Assembly (NCBI GenBank): GCA_045635885.1
Contig: JAZTWO010000077.1
Span: 1-64,000 of the forward strand
DNA length: 64,000 bases
Direction of reading: 5' to 3'
Source: RGIG4608 sp045635885
GTDB taxonomy: Bacteria > Bacillota > Clostridia > Oscillospirales > CAG-272
A program made the position numbers and the translations under genes. Positions 1 through 8,569 of the stretch are shown here, one piece after another. A model generated the notes under the pieces. It was not told the origin of the DNA. It searched no databases and saw only the letters and a list, made by a program, of their open reading frames with translations. Each line of letters begins with the position of its first letter. Positions within the stretch are counted from its first letter, which is position 1.

Positions 1-2
1 TT

Positions 3-1577
3 CCTGCACAGTGCAGATGGGGCGAGCCCTTTGTTTATGCAGAACCCACTTGCACAGAAACAGGTATTATGGCAGTAGAATGCCAGGTTTGTGGTGACCT
101 TGCACTTCACTCTGAAATCGAACCTCTCGGTCACACACTTGTAGACGTAGAAGGTAAGGCAGCTACATGTACAGAAGACGGTTACACAGCACACAAATTA
201 TGTGAATGTGGATACATTGAAGGCAAGGAAGTTATTCCTGCTGCTCACAATGCGGATGAAAACGGTTTTTGCTCCGCTTGTGGTAACGTTCTTATTTACA
301 CTGCAGAAGAACTTATTGCGGCTCTTGAAGCCGGTAAGAAAGTTCTTCTTATGAACGATATCGTTATGGATGCTACACTTAAGTGTCCCTATGGTAACAA
401 CGTAGGTATTGCTCAAAAGGGTGGTGTGCTTGACGGTAATGGTTATACTCTTACAGTTAAGGGCTCCGGCAACTATTATGCAATTATTACATACGGTGGC
501 ACAATTAAGAACCTCAATATCAATTCCGGTTTCCGTGCAATCGTTCTTTACACTCCTGTTGAAGACGTAATCATTGATAGCGTTATTATCGCAGGCGATG
601 ACATCGTTTACGGTTTCAATACAGCTGAATATCCCACACTTGAGGGTATTGACATTGTTGTTAAAAACTCCACACTTAGCGGTTGGGTAAGCTTTGCAGG
701 CGATTACGCTTCTGTAAGCTTTGAAAACTGTAAGTTCATTCAGGGTGTTGCTTACACAGACACAATCGGACGTCTTATCAGACCTTATCTTAGCACAACA
801 TTCACAAACTGTGAATTCGTTAAGAATATTTACCTTGATCTTTCTGCTCTTGTAGCAGGTGAAACAATCACTCTTGTTGGTTGCACAGTTGACGGTGTAG
901 CAGTTTTTCTTGAAACACTCACAACAACTGAAAATGACCCCGAAAAGCCCTTCACATACGAAGCTCCTGCAGGTGTTGAACTTGTTCTTGCAGAGGTTGA
1001 AGGTGGTGTAAGCTTCCACAGACACGGTTACGTTTCAACAGTTACTGCTCCCACTTGCACAGAAGCAGGTTACACAACAACTGCATGCCCCTGTGGTGAC
1101 AGCAACGTTTCAGATGAAGTTGTAGCAACAGGTCACGCATACGTTGACGGTAAGTGCACTAACTGTGGAAAATCTGCAAAGGAAGCTCTTTCAAATGCAG
1201 TGCTTGACTGCACAACAAAGGATAACCGTGTTTCCTTCTCAACTGAACAGCAGGTTTGGTCACAGAATGGTATCACTCTTACACTTAATAGAGGTGAGGG
1301 AACAGCCTTTTCCGACAAGGCTCCTGTTGTATTTGCTGCCAAGAACTCTCTTACCATTGAAGGTTCTGGTATGAAAAAAATTGTTATTATAACAGGTAAC
1401 ACAACATACGGAACATATGTAAAAAATTGCTTTGCAGGTCAGCCTGGAGTTGCTTCTGCATCTTCAAGTAGTGGTACAGTAACCATTGTGTTCACAGAAG
1501 AAATTGACTCTTTCACAATTGATTCCCTTGCAAAGACAGGACAGATTAAAACAATCACAGTTAACCCTGCTGAATAA
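3..1577 (+). CDS. Cys-repeat / beta-helix surface protein, 5' end outside window
   Basis: The reading frame is open to the left edge, so only the last 524 residues are visible; an internal ATG at 69 is not the start because the Cys-rich repeat continues upstream of it. Two blocks of a repeat built on a P-T-C-T-E-x-G-Y core, followed by C-x-C-G and C-x-x-C-G, lie at about residues 15-97 and 343-393. Between them (about 98-320) are Gly/Asn-rich short strands typical of a right-handed beta-helix, with N-S-T-L and F-E-N-C-K-F rungs. The last 130 residues look like a beta-sandwich binding module. Such repeats occur in secreted proteins of gut Clostridia and two more proteins here carry them. Function is unknown; an extracellular location is inferred from the repeat type, because the signal peptide is not in the window. 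Confidence 0.75.
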   Translation, partial: PAQCRWGEPFVYAEPTCTETGIMAVECQVCGDLALHSEIEPLGHTLVDVEGKAATCTEDGYTAHKLCECGYIEGKEVIPAAHNADENGFCSACGNVLIYTAEELIAALEAGKKVLLMNDIVMDATLKCPYGNNVGIAQKGGVLDGNGYTLTVKGSGNYYAIITYGGTIKNLNINSGFRAIVLYTPVEDVIIDSVIIAGDDIVYGFNTAEYPTLEGIDIVVKNSTLSGWVSFAGDYASVSFENCKFIQGVAYTDTIGRLIRPYLSTTFTNCEFVKNIYLDLSALVAGETITLVGCTVDGVAVFLETLTTTENDPEKPFTYEAPAGVELVLAEVEGGVSFHRHGYVSTVTAPTCTEAGYTTTACPCGDSNVSDEVVATGHAYVDGKCTNCGKSAKEALSNAVLDCTTKDNRVSFSTEQQVWSQNGITLTLNRGEGTAFSDKAPVVFAAKNSLTIEGSGMKKIVIITGNTTYGTYVKNCFAGQPGVASASSSSGTVTIVFTEEIDSFTIDSLAKTGQIKTITVNPAE

Positions 1578-1592
1578 TGAGTTATAAAAGAG

Positions 1593-1621
1593 GCACGCGC
1601 TTTGTGGCGCGTGCTTTTTTT
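1593..1621 (+). terminator. Intrinsic terminator of the Cys-repeat protein gene
   Basis: An 8-bp GC-rich stem (GCACGCGC at 1593-1600 with GCGCGTGC at 1607-1614) and a 6-nt loop are followed by seven T. It lies 15 bp after the stop codon. Confidence 0.9.
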
Positions 1622-1687
1622 ATTTGAGTGAATATGTGGTGAAAATTTGTCAATAATTAAACTACCAAAACTTGAAAGGAGTTTAAA

Positions 1688-1861
1688 ATGACAAACAAAG
1701 AATTGCTTTATATTGAGGATGCCTTAGGGCACGAAAAGTATTTTAAAACCAAGTGCCAAGAATGTTCGGCACAGTTGCAGGATGGAGATTTGAAAAATCT
1801 TGTAACGGATTTAACACAAAAACACGGAGAAATCTTCAACGGTTTCTATCAATTGCTTTGA
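1688..1861 (+). CDS. Small helical protein next to coat gene
   Basis: A 57-residue frame starts at ATG 1688, 6 nt after a GAAAGGAG ribosome site, and ends 11 bp before the CotF-like gene. The product begins MTNKELLYIEDALGHEKYF and is largely helical, with two Cys (CQEC) near residue 23. Tiny genes of this kind commonly precede coat F-type genes in Clostridia, so a role in the spore coat is inferred from position only. I do not recognise a named family. The strong ribosome site and tight spacing make it a likely real gene despite its size. Confidence 0.65.
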   Translation: MTNKELLYIEDALGHEKYFKTKCQECSAQLQDGDLKNLVTDLTQKHGEIFNGFYQLL

Positions 1862-1872
1862 GGGGGGAAAAT

Positions 1873-2130
1873 ATGAACGAAAATATGAATGATCGAAACG
1901 TGATGGAGAATCTTCTCCTTCTTGAAAAGGGTGCGTGCGACCTTTATATGCACGGAGCTATTGAAGCGAGCGACCAAAACGTGTTCTCGTCATTTTCAAA
2001 TGCTTTGAACAAATCCTTGCAGTTGCAAAATCAGATTTACTCAAAGATGAAAGAAAAGGGCTGGTATGCGCCCGAAATGGCTCAGCAGGATAAGGTCACA
2101 CAGTTGAAGCAGAAGTTTATAGCTAATTAA
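1873..2130 (+). CDS. Spore coat protein, CotF-like
   Basis: The product has 85 residues from ATG 1873, which follows a GAGGGGGG ribosome site; an in-frame upstream ATG at 1753 lies inside the preceding small gene and has no ribosome site. The sequence is an all-helical ferritin-like hairpin with the core L-L-L-E-K-G-A-C-D-L-Y and a C-terminal K-G-W-Y-A-P-E-M motif typical of coat F family proteins, which are structural parts of the endospore coat. It probably forms a two-gene unit with the 57-residue gene upstream. It suggests that the host makes endospores; sporulation-specific regulation is expected, but I could not identify a sigma-E or sigma-K promoter with confidence. Confidence 0.8.
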   Translation: MNENMNDRNVMENLLLLEKGACDLYMHGAIEASDQNVFSSFSNALNKSLQLQNQIYSKMKEKGWYAPEMAQQDKVTQLKQKFIAN

Positions 2131-2138
2131 AAAATAAC

Positions 2139-2165
2139 CCGCTTGGATTTTCCAAGCGGTTTTTT
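2139..2165. terminator. Bidirectional terminator between coat gene and ruvB
   Basis: CCGCTTGG (2139-2146) pairs with CCAAGCGG (2152-2159) and is followed by six T. An A-rich run on the left side makes it usable for the convergent ruvB operon as well. Confidence 0.85.
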
Positions 2166-2166
2166 G

Positions 2167-3234
2167 TTAAATTATTGTTGTTTGACTTGCATCTGCCTTG
2201 CCGTTTGCACGGTATGGAATACCGAGGTGCTCATAGGCGAGGGGCGTTACGCAACGTCCTTTGGGAGTGCGTGAGAGGAAGCCGATTTGCAAGAGATATG
2301 GCTCGCAAACGTCCTCAATGGTGATTGCTTCTTCGCCAATGGTTGCGGCGATTGTATCAAGACCAACAGGTCCACCGTTATAGAAGCGAATAATTGTTTC
2401 AAGCATACGTCTATCAAGACTGTCAAGCCCAAGCTCGTCGATTTCAAGCTTTTGAAGGGCATATCTTGCAATTTCGCAGTTGATGATACCATCGCCCATA
2501 ACTATTGCAAAGTCACGAACACGCTTTAAAAGTCGGTTTGCGATACGGGGTGTACCACGGGAGCGACTTGCCAATTCAAGCGCGCCATCCTCTGTAATAT
2601 TGATGCCAAGGATTTTTGCGCTTCTCTTAATGATTGTTGCAAGTTCCTCGGGAGTATAAAGCTCGAGCTTGAGAAGAACTCCAAAACGGTCACGAAGGGG
2701 GCTTGTTAACTGTCCTGCTCTTGTGGTTGCGCCAACAAGTGTGAATTTTGGAAGGTCAATTCGAATGCTTCTTGCCGCAGGGCCTTTACCGATAATAATA
2801 TCAACGGAATAGTCCTCCATTGCAGGATAAAGCACCTCTTCAATTGAACGTGAAAGACGGTGAATTTCGTCGATGAAAAGCACGTCGCCATTTTCAAGTC
2901 CTGTCAAAATTGCAACAAGGTCGCCTTGCTTTTCGATTGCGGGGCCTGATGTAATTTTAATGTTTACTCCCATCTCGTTTGCGATAATGTGGGAGAGGGT
3001 TGTTTTACCAAGACCGGGAGGGCCATAGAGGAGGACGTGGTCGAGTGCGTCGCCACGGAGCTTTGCCGCCTCGATATAAATCTTAAGGTTTTCTTTTGCC
3101 TTTTCCTGTCCGATATACTCGTCGATGCTTTGGGGACGAAGCTCGTTTTCACGACTGTCCTCGCCCGTCATAGAGGGGGAAACTGTGCGGTCTTCATAGT
3201 TATTTTCAAAATCAAAATCTTCATCGTAACGCAT
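2167..3234 (-). CDS. ruvB: Holliday junction branch migration ATPase RuvB
   Basis: RuvB is the hexameric AAA+ motor that, with RuvA, drives branch migration of Holliday junctions in recombinational repair. The 355-residue product shows Walker A GPPGLGKTT at 71-79, Walker B with DEIH at about 122-125, a sensor-1 VGATTRAG near 167-174 and the R-D-R-F-G arginine-finger region near 181-185, then a C-terminal winged helix. An acidic N-terminal extension of about 20 residues makes it slightly longer than usual. It starts 14 bp after ruvA with a strong AAGGAGGAG ribosome site. It is the last gene of a DUF951-yfhO-ruvA-ruvB run; ruvC is just across the divergent promoter region, so all three resolvasome genes lie within 6 kb. 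Confidence 0.97.
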   Translation of the reverse strand: MRYDEDFDFENNYEDRTVSPSMTGEDSRENELRPQSIDEYIGQEKAKENLKIYIEAAKLRGDALDHVLLYGPPGLGKTTLSHIIANEMGVNIKITSGPAIEKQGDLVAILTGLENGDVLFIDEIHRLSRSIEEVLYPAMEDYSVDIIIGKGPAARSIRIDLPKFTLVGATTRAGQLTSPLRDRFGVLLKLELYTPEELATIIKRSAKILGINITEDGALELASRSRGTPRIANRLLKRVRDFAIVMGDGIINCEIARYALQKLEIDELGLDSLDRRMLETIIRFYNGGPVGLDTIAATIGEEAITIEDVCEPYLLQIGFLSRTPKGRCVTPLAYEHLGIPYRANGKADASQTTII

Positions 3235-3248
3235 ATATTTTCTCCTCC

Positions 3249-3878
3249 TTATCTACTAAGATTTTTAAGCGCAAGACGAATAATATCGTCGGTTTCTTTA
3301 TTGGCAAGGTCGATTCCGCGAAGGGCTGCAACCACTTCGCTCTTGGTATAGCCAAGCACCAAAAGAGCGCTTTGTGCGTCGGAAAGCTTTGAGCTTCCCA
3401 CAGGTGCTGTGGTACGTGTGGCACTTGCGCTTTGAGATGCGGGAATGCTTTCGGTATAGGTTTTAGAAATTTTATCCTTAAGCTCGAGCACGATTCTTGC
3501 GGCAGTTTTTGCGCCAATTCCGTTGGCTTTGGCGATTGCCTTGGTATCCTCGTTCATAATTGTTATTGCGAGCTTATCGGGTGTGAATACTGAAAGAATT
3601 GCAGTTGCTGCTTTAGGTCCAACGCCCGAAACGGTGATTAGGAGCTTGAATGCTTCAAGCTCGCTTTCACTTGCAAAGCCGAAAAGTTCAATTCCATCTT
3701 CACGAACTGCCATATAGGTGTAAAGACGAACAACGGGAGCTTCGCTTACCGAAAGGTGAGGGGGCATTGACTCATAAGTTGTTTGTGTTATTGTTAATTT
3801 ATAGCCGACGCCGTTGGCATCTACCACGGCAAAGCCATAATCAAGGTGGGCAAGCTTGCCCTCGATATAATAAAACAT
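3249..3878 (-). CDS. ruvA: Holliday junction DNA helicase subunit RuvA
   Basis: RuvA tetramers bind the four-way junction and load RuvB. The 209-residue product has an N-terminal OB-fold (MFYYIEGKLAHLDYGFAVVD), then a helix-hairpin-helix pair with the hallmark V-S-G-V-G-P-K-A-A near residue 83 and N-G-I-G-A-K-T-A near 118, and a C-terminal RuvB-binding domain ending in an A-L-L-V-L-G-Y-T-K-S-E-V core. Length is normal. It follows yfhO by 11 bp and precedes ruvB by 14 bp, so it is co-transcribed with both. Confidence 0.96.
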   Translation of the reverse strand: MFYYIEGKLAHLDYGFAVVDANGVGYKLTITQTTYESMPPHLSVSEAPVVRLYTYMAVREDGIELFGFASESELEAFKLLITVSGVGPKAATAILSVFTPDKLAITIMNEDTKAIAKANGIGAKTAARIVLELKDKISKTYTESIPASQSASATRTTAPVGSSKLSDAQSALLVLGYTKSEVVAALRGIDLANKETDDIIRLALKNLSR

Positions 3879-3889
3879 CAGTTTTCTCC

Positions 3890-6751
3890 TTATGTTGTTT
3901 GGCTGGGTTCTTCTTCAACTTCGCCTGAAGCAAGAAGGGATTTTTTCTTTTTGTTTTTGGAAATTTCTATTGCGCACAAGCCGATAAATGCAACGGTTGA
4001 AATGGCAGTTATAATTCCGGATTTCACATAGATGCTGGGCATATATTTGAATTCGATTTCATGCTCGCCTGCATTGGCAATATCAAATGCGATAACTGAA
4101 TCACCGTAAACTGAATATGTTTCGACCTTTTCGCCATCTACATAAACGTTCCAGCCCTCATCATAGGGTATGGTTGTCATTATGGTTTGGTTGTTTTCGT
4201 ATGTGGTCATTGAACCATAAATGTGGCTATCGGTTGACTTTTCAGTTGTGGCAAGACTTGTTTTTTGGAGCTTTTCAGCTGCGTGCTCAAACTCGTCCAT
4301 ATCGAGTGTATAAAGGTAATTTGTGTTTTTATAGAAGTACATTTGACCTTCGTCAAGGCGGAAGGTGAGACTTAATTCTTCACCTGCTTCTCTATAACCA
4401 AGGAAAATAATTCTTGCATATTTTGTGCTTTGAACGTAATATTCGCCGTTGATATATAAGGTAAATCCTCTATCGTAATTTGTAGGAAGGTACAAATAAA
4501 GCGGACCTGATTTTTCAACTGTGAATTTGAATTCAAAAGCGTCTTTGGTTGGGTCGGAGCTGGAAAGTGAATATTCCTTACCACCGTTTACGGTTGAAGC
4601 ATTAGCAAAATCTTTATTGCTCTTGTTGGTGTGGTTAAACATAGTCTTGTTATTAAGCTGAATGGGAGTGAAGAAGTCGATTGAATCTTCATATTCATTG
4701 CCAAGCAAGGTATTTAACAAGAGGTTTTGCACTTCAAATGGATTTTTGATTTGGTCGGTATATTCATATTTGAGAGTTGTTTCAAGCTCTTTAATCATAT
4801 CGCTTGCACCAAAAGCAATGCCAAGTGAATAGGGGTTTTTGTATGCGTAATAATTCTCATCCTCGGCAACCTTTTCAAAATATCTATCCATAAACGCATT
4901 TAATTGATCTGTTTCTTTGCCATAGAGATAATTTGTTTCGGAATAAATATACTTAATGTCAAAGAAGGAATCTGTTAAAACGGTTGAACCAAAGTATTGT
5001 GACCAATGTGCATCCTGATAAAATCCGAGATAGTTAATAAGGTCGAGGGTTGTTTGGTTGAGAGTTGAGGTTGAGTTTGAAAGACCCTTTATGTTAAGAG
5101 CCATATTATCATTTGTACAACGGTGGGTTGTTTTTTCGGATCGATAGAAGGTTTTATCTTGATTTTGAACCATTTCAACCACGGGGGTGAGCTTTTCAAA
5201 ATAGTCTGCATATGATGAATATGTGCCCCAACCGATATTCATTCTCATTGAGCCAAAGGTTACAACACCGTTAAGCAAAAGCTCAACGCAAACTATCATT
5301 GCAAGAACCTGACTAGCACGCTGTTTATTTGTGGATTTAATAAGATAGCAAAGTGCTGCGCCGGTTGCAAATACTGCAACCAAGGTGAAAATAATTACAT
5401 AAAGGAAGGGGAGCTTGTGCAATACAAATCCGTATTTATACTGTTCGGTATCCTGCAAAACGAAGTTGGGAAACTCCATTTTTTGTGCAAGAAGAAGCAA
5501 AATGATGATTACGGAGCCGGTTGCAAAAATCTTTTTGGCTGAATGCTCTTGGATTTCGCAAAATCCCTTATATGCCATTACAAGCAACAAGAATATCACG
5601 ATAAAGCTATAGCGATAATTCAAGCAGTTGGGAGCTTGGAATCCGTGCATTACAAGGTCTGCAGGGTTGATAACCATCAACAAAATAAAGAGCAAGGTGA
5701 AAGCACCGTAATAAACCTTTTCACGAGAGGGGACTCTTTTTGCCATTACAAAGATGGGAACCATAAAGAGTGTAAGAACACCACTATAAAGGAGAGGAAG
5801 TCCCTCATGCATTACTGTATCATAAGAGCCGGGTAGGAGCTTGGGGAAGAGGTCGAAGAGGTCAAATCTTGCAACAAAGTCCCAAACGGGCTTTGAAAAT
5901 TCATTTTTACCAAACTGAAGTGAATAATATGCCGCAGCAATTACGAATGCCGCCATTCCAATGCCGATTACGGTTGCAAATCCAATTCTTAAGAAGGATT
6001 TTACAAAATGCCACTTTTCTTTTAAGGGATTGAGAATGGATTTATCCCCCTCTTTAAAATATGTGAAGAAGAAGCAGAAAAGTGTATACCAGCAGAGCAT
6101 ATAGCCGATATAGTAATGAGTGATCATTACTATGGCGAGAACTGCGATATATAAAATAACCTTACCCTTTTTCACAAGCATTTCAATTGCGTATGTGAGA
6201 AGGGGGAGAAGATACAATGCATCGAGCCACATAATGTTATTTTGATATGTGATTGCATAGGCGCTTAATGCATACATTGTTGAGAAAATAATGATGTTAT
6301 TTGAGTTAAAATAACCCTTATTTGTGTGTTTATGGAGATAAAATCCAAAGGACAAGCCACAAAGACCGATTTTAAGCACGATTATTGTTAAAAGCGCAAA
6401 AAGCATCATTGATTTTGGGAAGAGTGCAACTATATAAGAAAATGGACTTGCTATATAGTATGCGTATATTCCCATAAATTCGCCACCGAGTGAGCGAGAG
6501 AAGGAGTATAGAAGGGATGCATCACCGTGCAAGAATTCTCTTAATGCCTCATAGAAATAAACATATTGTGCATTAAGGTCGAGCGTGAGGACTGAAAAGT
6601 CGCCAAACGGTTTGTGACCGAAAATGATGTAAATTCCAAGCATAATGACTGCAGGAATGAGAAAGGCATATCCAAGATAGCCATATTCTTTTTTTACCGA
6701 CAAAAGCTTATCGTTGTTTTTGATTTTAATAAATGGATTTTTAAACTTCAT
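3890..6751 (-). CDS. YfhO family membrane protein (GT-C-like)
   Basis: The product has 953 residues. The first 500 or so form about a dozen hydrophobic membrane segments, beginning with G-Y-A-F-L-I-P-A-V-I-M-L-G near residue 27. A long extracytoplasmic part follows, and one more membrane helix lies near residues 905-925 before a Lys-rich tail. Size and layout match the YfhO family, polytopic GT-C-fold proteins; the Bacillus subtilis member is needed for sugar decoration of lipoteichoic acid, using lipid-linked sugars. A role in modifying a cell-envelope polymer is therefore inferred. It sits between a DUF951 gene (11-bp gap) and ruvA (11-bp gap); the link to recombination genes looks like operon packing, not function. 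Confidence 0.88.
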   Translation of the reverse strand: MKFKNPFIKIKNNDKLLSVKKEYGYLGYAFLIPAVIMLGIYIIFGHKPFGDFSVLTLDLNAQYVYFYEALREFLHGDASLLYSFSRSLGGEFMGIYAYYIASPFSYIVALFPKSMMLFALLTIIVLKIGLCGLSFGFYLHKHTNKGYFNSNNIIIFSTMYALSAYAITYQNNIMWLDALYLLPLLTYAIEMLVKKGKVILYIAVLAIVMITHYYIGYMLCWYTLFCFFFTYFKEGDKSILNPLKEKWHFVKSFLRIGFATVIGIGMAAFVIAAAYYSLQFGKNEFSKPVWDFVARFDLFDLFPKLLPGSYDTVMHEGLPLLYSGVLTLFMVPIFVMAKRVPSREKVYYGAFTLLFILLMVINPADLVMHGFQAPNCLNYRYSFIVIFLLLVMAYKGFCEIQEHSAKKIFATGSVIIILLLLAQKMEFPNFVLQDTEQYKYGFVLHKLPFLYVIIFTLVAVFATGAALCYLIKSTNKQRASQVLAMIVCVELLLNGVVTFGSMRMNIGWGTYSSYADYFEKLTPVVEMVQNQDKTFYRSEKTTHRCTNDNMALNIKGLSNSTSTLNQTTLDLINYLGFYQDAHWSQYFGSTVLTDSFFDIKYIYSETNYLYGKETDQLNAFMDRYFEKVAEDENYYAYKNPYSLGIAFGASDMIKELETTLKYEYTDQIKNPFEVQNLLLNTLLGNEYEDSIDFFTPIQLNNKTMFNHTNKSNKDFANASTVNGGKEYSLSSSDPTKDAFEFKFTVEKSGPLYLYLPTNYDRGFTLYINGEYYVQSTKYARIIFLGYREAGEELSLTFRLDEGQMYFYKNTNYLYTLDMDEFEHAAEKLQKTSLATTEKSTDSHIYGSMTTYENNQTIMTTIPYDEGWNVYVDGEKVETYSVYGDSVIAFDIANAGEHEIEFKYMPSIYVKSGIITAISTVAFIGLCAIEISKNKKKKSLLASGEVEEEPSQTT

Positions 6752-6762
6752 TTTAAACTCCT

Positions 6763-6969
6763 TTATGTGTTTTCGGGATTATTAGAGACAATGAATTTTT
6801 TAATGGATTTTTCGAATTTAATTCTATCCAAGGTCATATCTCGTGAACAATTAAGGCACACAACACGCACGTCGCTGCCGACACGCATAATTTTAAATTG
6901 ATTTGAACCGCACGGGTGATTTTTTTTCATTTCAACCACGTCGCCAACGAATAATTTTATTATTTTCAT
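6763..6969 (-). CDS. DUF951 family protein
   Basis: The product has 68 residues, starting at ATG 6969 behind a GGAGG ribosome site at 6975-6979; a TTG at 6981 overlaps that site and is rejected. The family signature is clear: D-V-V-E-M-K-K-N-H-P-C-G-S-N, then M-R-V-G-S-D-V-R and V-C-L-N-C-S-R. It is a small beta-rich protein of unknown role, very widespread in Firmicutes and often found near ychF or ruv genes. The conserved His-Pro-Cys-Gly and C-L-x-C residues might bind metal, which is my inference. It is the first gene of the operon that continues into yfhO and ruvAB. Confidence 0.92.
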   Translation of the reverse strand: MKIIKLFVGDVVEMKKNHPCGSNQFKIMRVGSDVRVVCLNCSRDMTLDRIKFEKSIKKFIVSNNPENT

Positions 6970-7010
6970 TTTTGCCTCCAACTTAAAATTGAAAAACGAT
7001 ATACAAAATT

Positions 7011-7039
7011 ATTATATCACAAAATTTTCCTTAAGTAAA
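7011..7039 (-). promoter_or_regulatory. Sigma-A promoter for DUF951-yfhO-ruvAB
   Basis: On the minus strand the -35 TTTACT (7034-7039) and -10 TATAAT (7011-7016) are 17 bp apart, and TG stands one base before the -10 (extended -10). It lies about 40 bp upstream of the DUF951 start. Confidence 0.75.
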
Positions 7040-7094
7040 TGGTTATTTCAAATATTTTTTATATAATATTATTATATAATACATACAAAAACAT

Positions 7095-7123
7095 TTGACT
7101 TTTGTATAAATATATGTTATAAT
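7095..7123 (+). promoter_or_regulatory. Sigma-A promoter for the ruvC-clpE run
   Basis: TTGACT (7095-7100) and TATAAT (7118-7123) with a 17-bp spacer. The start codon of ruvC follows 33 bp later. It is back to back with the promoter of the opposite operon. Confidence 0.88.
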
Positions 7124-7156
7124 GATAAATTGATAAACTATGTGTTGGAGGTAGTG

Positions 7157-7678
7157 ATGATTATACTTGGAATTGACCCCGGTGTTGCCATTGTGGGTTT
7201 TGGCGTAATTGAATATAGCGGCTCTAAATTTCGCACACTTGATTACGGTGTAATTCGCACACCTGCGCACACTGACACCGAAAAGCGACTTGCCACCATT
7301 TATCGTGAGCTTAAGGATATTATTGAAAAATATCATCCCGATGCCATGGCGGTTGAAGAGCTTTTTTGGAACACTAACCAAAAAACAGGTATTGCCGTTG
7401 CCGAGGCGAGAGGTGTTATTTTGCTTTGCGCAGAATTGCTTGGAGTTGAAATTTTTGAATACACTCCGCTTCAGGTTAAGCAGAGTATTGTAGGATACGG
7501 ACGAGCAGAGAAAAATCAGGTTATCACTATGGTGCAGATGTTCCTTAATATCAAAGAGAAAATTAGCCCTGACGACGCAGCAGACGCTCTTGCGATTGCA
7601 ATTTGCCATGCGCACGCAGGTTCATCTAAAATTTCGAAATATTACAACAAAAAACAAACTTACGGAAAGGTTTATTAA
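7157..7678 (+). CDS. ruvC: Holliday junction resolvase RuvC
   Basis: RuvC cuts Holliday junctions symmetrically with a two-metal RNase H-like site. The 173-residue product starts at ATG 7157, placed 6 nt after GGAGGT; a TTG at 7130 would swallow that ribosome site. Catalytic acids are visible: D7 in I-L-G-I-D-P-G, E67 in A-V-E-E-L-F, D140 and D143 in P-D-D-A-A-D-A. Length is normal. It opens a long plus-strand run and is separated from the methyltransferase gene by one base. Confidence 0.96.
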   Translation: MIILGIDPGVAIVGFGVIEYSGSKFRTLDYGVIRTPAHTDTEKRLATIYRELKDIIEKYHPDAMAVEELFWNTNQKTGIAVAEARGVILLCAELLGVEIFEYTPLQVKQSIVGYGRAEKNQVITMVQMFLNIKEKISPDDAADALAIAICHAHAGSSKISKYYNKKQTYGKVY

Positions 7679-7679
7679 T

Positions 7680-8546
7680 ATGTGGAGTGCAAATAATTGG
7701 AAAGATTATCAGTTGCTTGACGCATCTGACGGTGAGCGTCTTGAAAGATGGGGAAAATATATACTTATAAGACCCGACCCACAAATCATTTGGCATAGTG
7801 AAAGAAATGCGCCCGAATGGAAAAAGGCGGACGGAATTTATCGTCGTGCAAACACGGGCGGCGGCAAATGGGTTAAGAAAAATCTTCCTGAAGAATGGAA
7901 TATTACATATGGTGAGCTTGGCTTTGTGCTTCGCCCCATGGGATTTAAGCACACCGGTCTTTTTCCAGAGCAAGCGGCTAACTGGGATTGGTTTTCTGAC
8001 CTTATTAAAAATGCAGGCAGACCGATTAAGGTATTAAATCTTTTTGCATACACGGGCGGTGCTACCGTTGCGGCTGCAAAGGCGGGGGCTTCTGTTTGTC
8101 ACGTTGATGCGGCAAAGGGTATGGTTGCTCAGGCAAAGGAAAATGCTAAACTTTCCGGACTTGAAAATGCGCCCATTCGCTATATCGTTGATGACTGCAA
8201 AAAGTTTGTTGAGCGTGAAATCAGACGTGGAAATAAATATGACGCCATTATTATGGACCCACCATCTTACGGAAGAGGTCCTTCCGGCGAAATTTGGAAG
8301 ATTGAGGACAGTATTGACGATCTTGTTGCTCTCACCTCACAGGTGCTTTCGGACAAGCCCTTATTCTTCTTGATAAATTCCTATACAACGGGATTATCAC
8401 CCCTTACAATGAGCTATATAGTTGATCTTCGCATTTCAAAGATTCACGGTGGAAAATGTGAGGCGAGCGAAATTGCGCTCCCCGTTAAGTACACAGGTGG
8501 ATTTATGCCCTGCGGAGCAAGTGCACGTTGGCAGGAAAGCAAATAA
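7680..8546 (+). CDS. Class I SAM-dependent methyltransferase (RlmI/K-like)
   Basis: The product has 288 residues from ATG 7680, preceded by GGAAAGG; in-frame codons before it lie inside ruvC. A SAM-binding motif V-L-N-L-F-A-Y-T-G-G-A-T stands near residue 120, an acidic ribose-binding D after V-C-H-V near 142, and the catalytic-loop-like M-D-P-P-S-Y-G near 195. The layout resembles the COG1092 family, whose studied members methylate C5 of cytosine or N7 of guanine in 23S rRNA. The short N-terminal half lacks a clear PUA domain, so the exact RNA target is open. It begins one base after ruvC ends. Confidence 0.82.
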   Translation: MWSANNWKDYQLLDASDGERLERWGKYILIRPDPQIIWHSERNAPEWKKADGIYRRANTGGGKWVKKNLPEEWNITYGELGFVLRPMGFKHTGLFPEQAANWDWFSDLIKNAGRPIKVLNLFAYTGGATVAAAKAGASVCHVDAAKGMVAQAKENAKLSGLENAPIRYIVDDCKKFVEREIRRGNKYDAIIMDPPSYGRGPSGEIWKIEDSIDDLVALTSQVLSDKPLFFLINSYTTGLSPLTMSYIVDLRISKIHGGKCEASEIALPVKYTGGFMPCGASARWQESK

Positions 8547-8569
8547 ACAAAAGAAAGGAAAGTCACAAG

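Noticed and set aside
198..1025. A 275-residue minus-strand frame rich in Cys and Asn
   Set aside because: It is the mirror of the Cys-repeat gene, has no ribosome site, and its composition follows from the repeats on the plus strand.
7043..7615. A 190-residue minus-strand frame over ruvC
   Set aside because: It overlaps a well-supported ruvC and its promoter, with no ribosome site and no recognisable motif.
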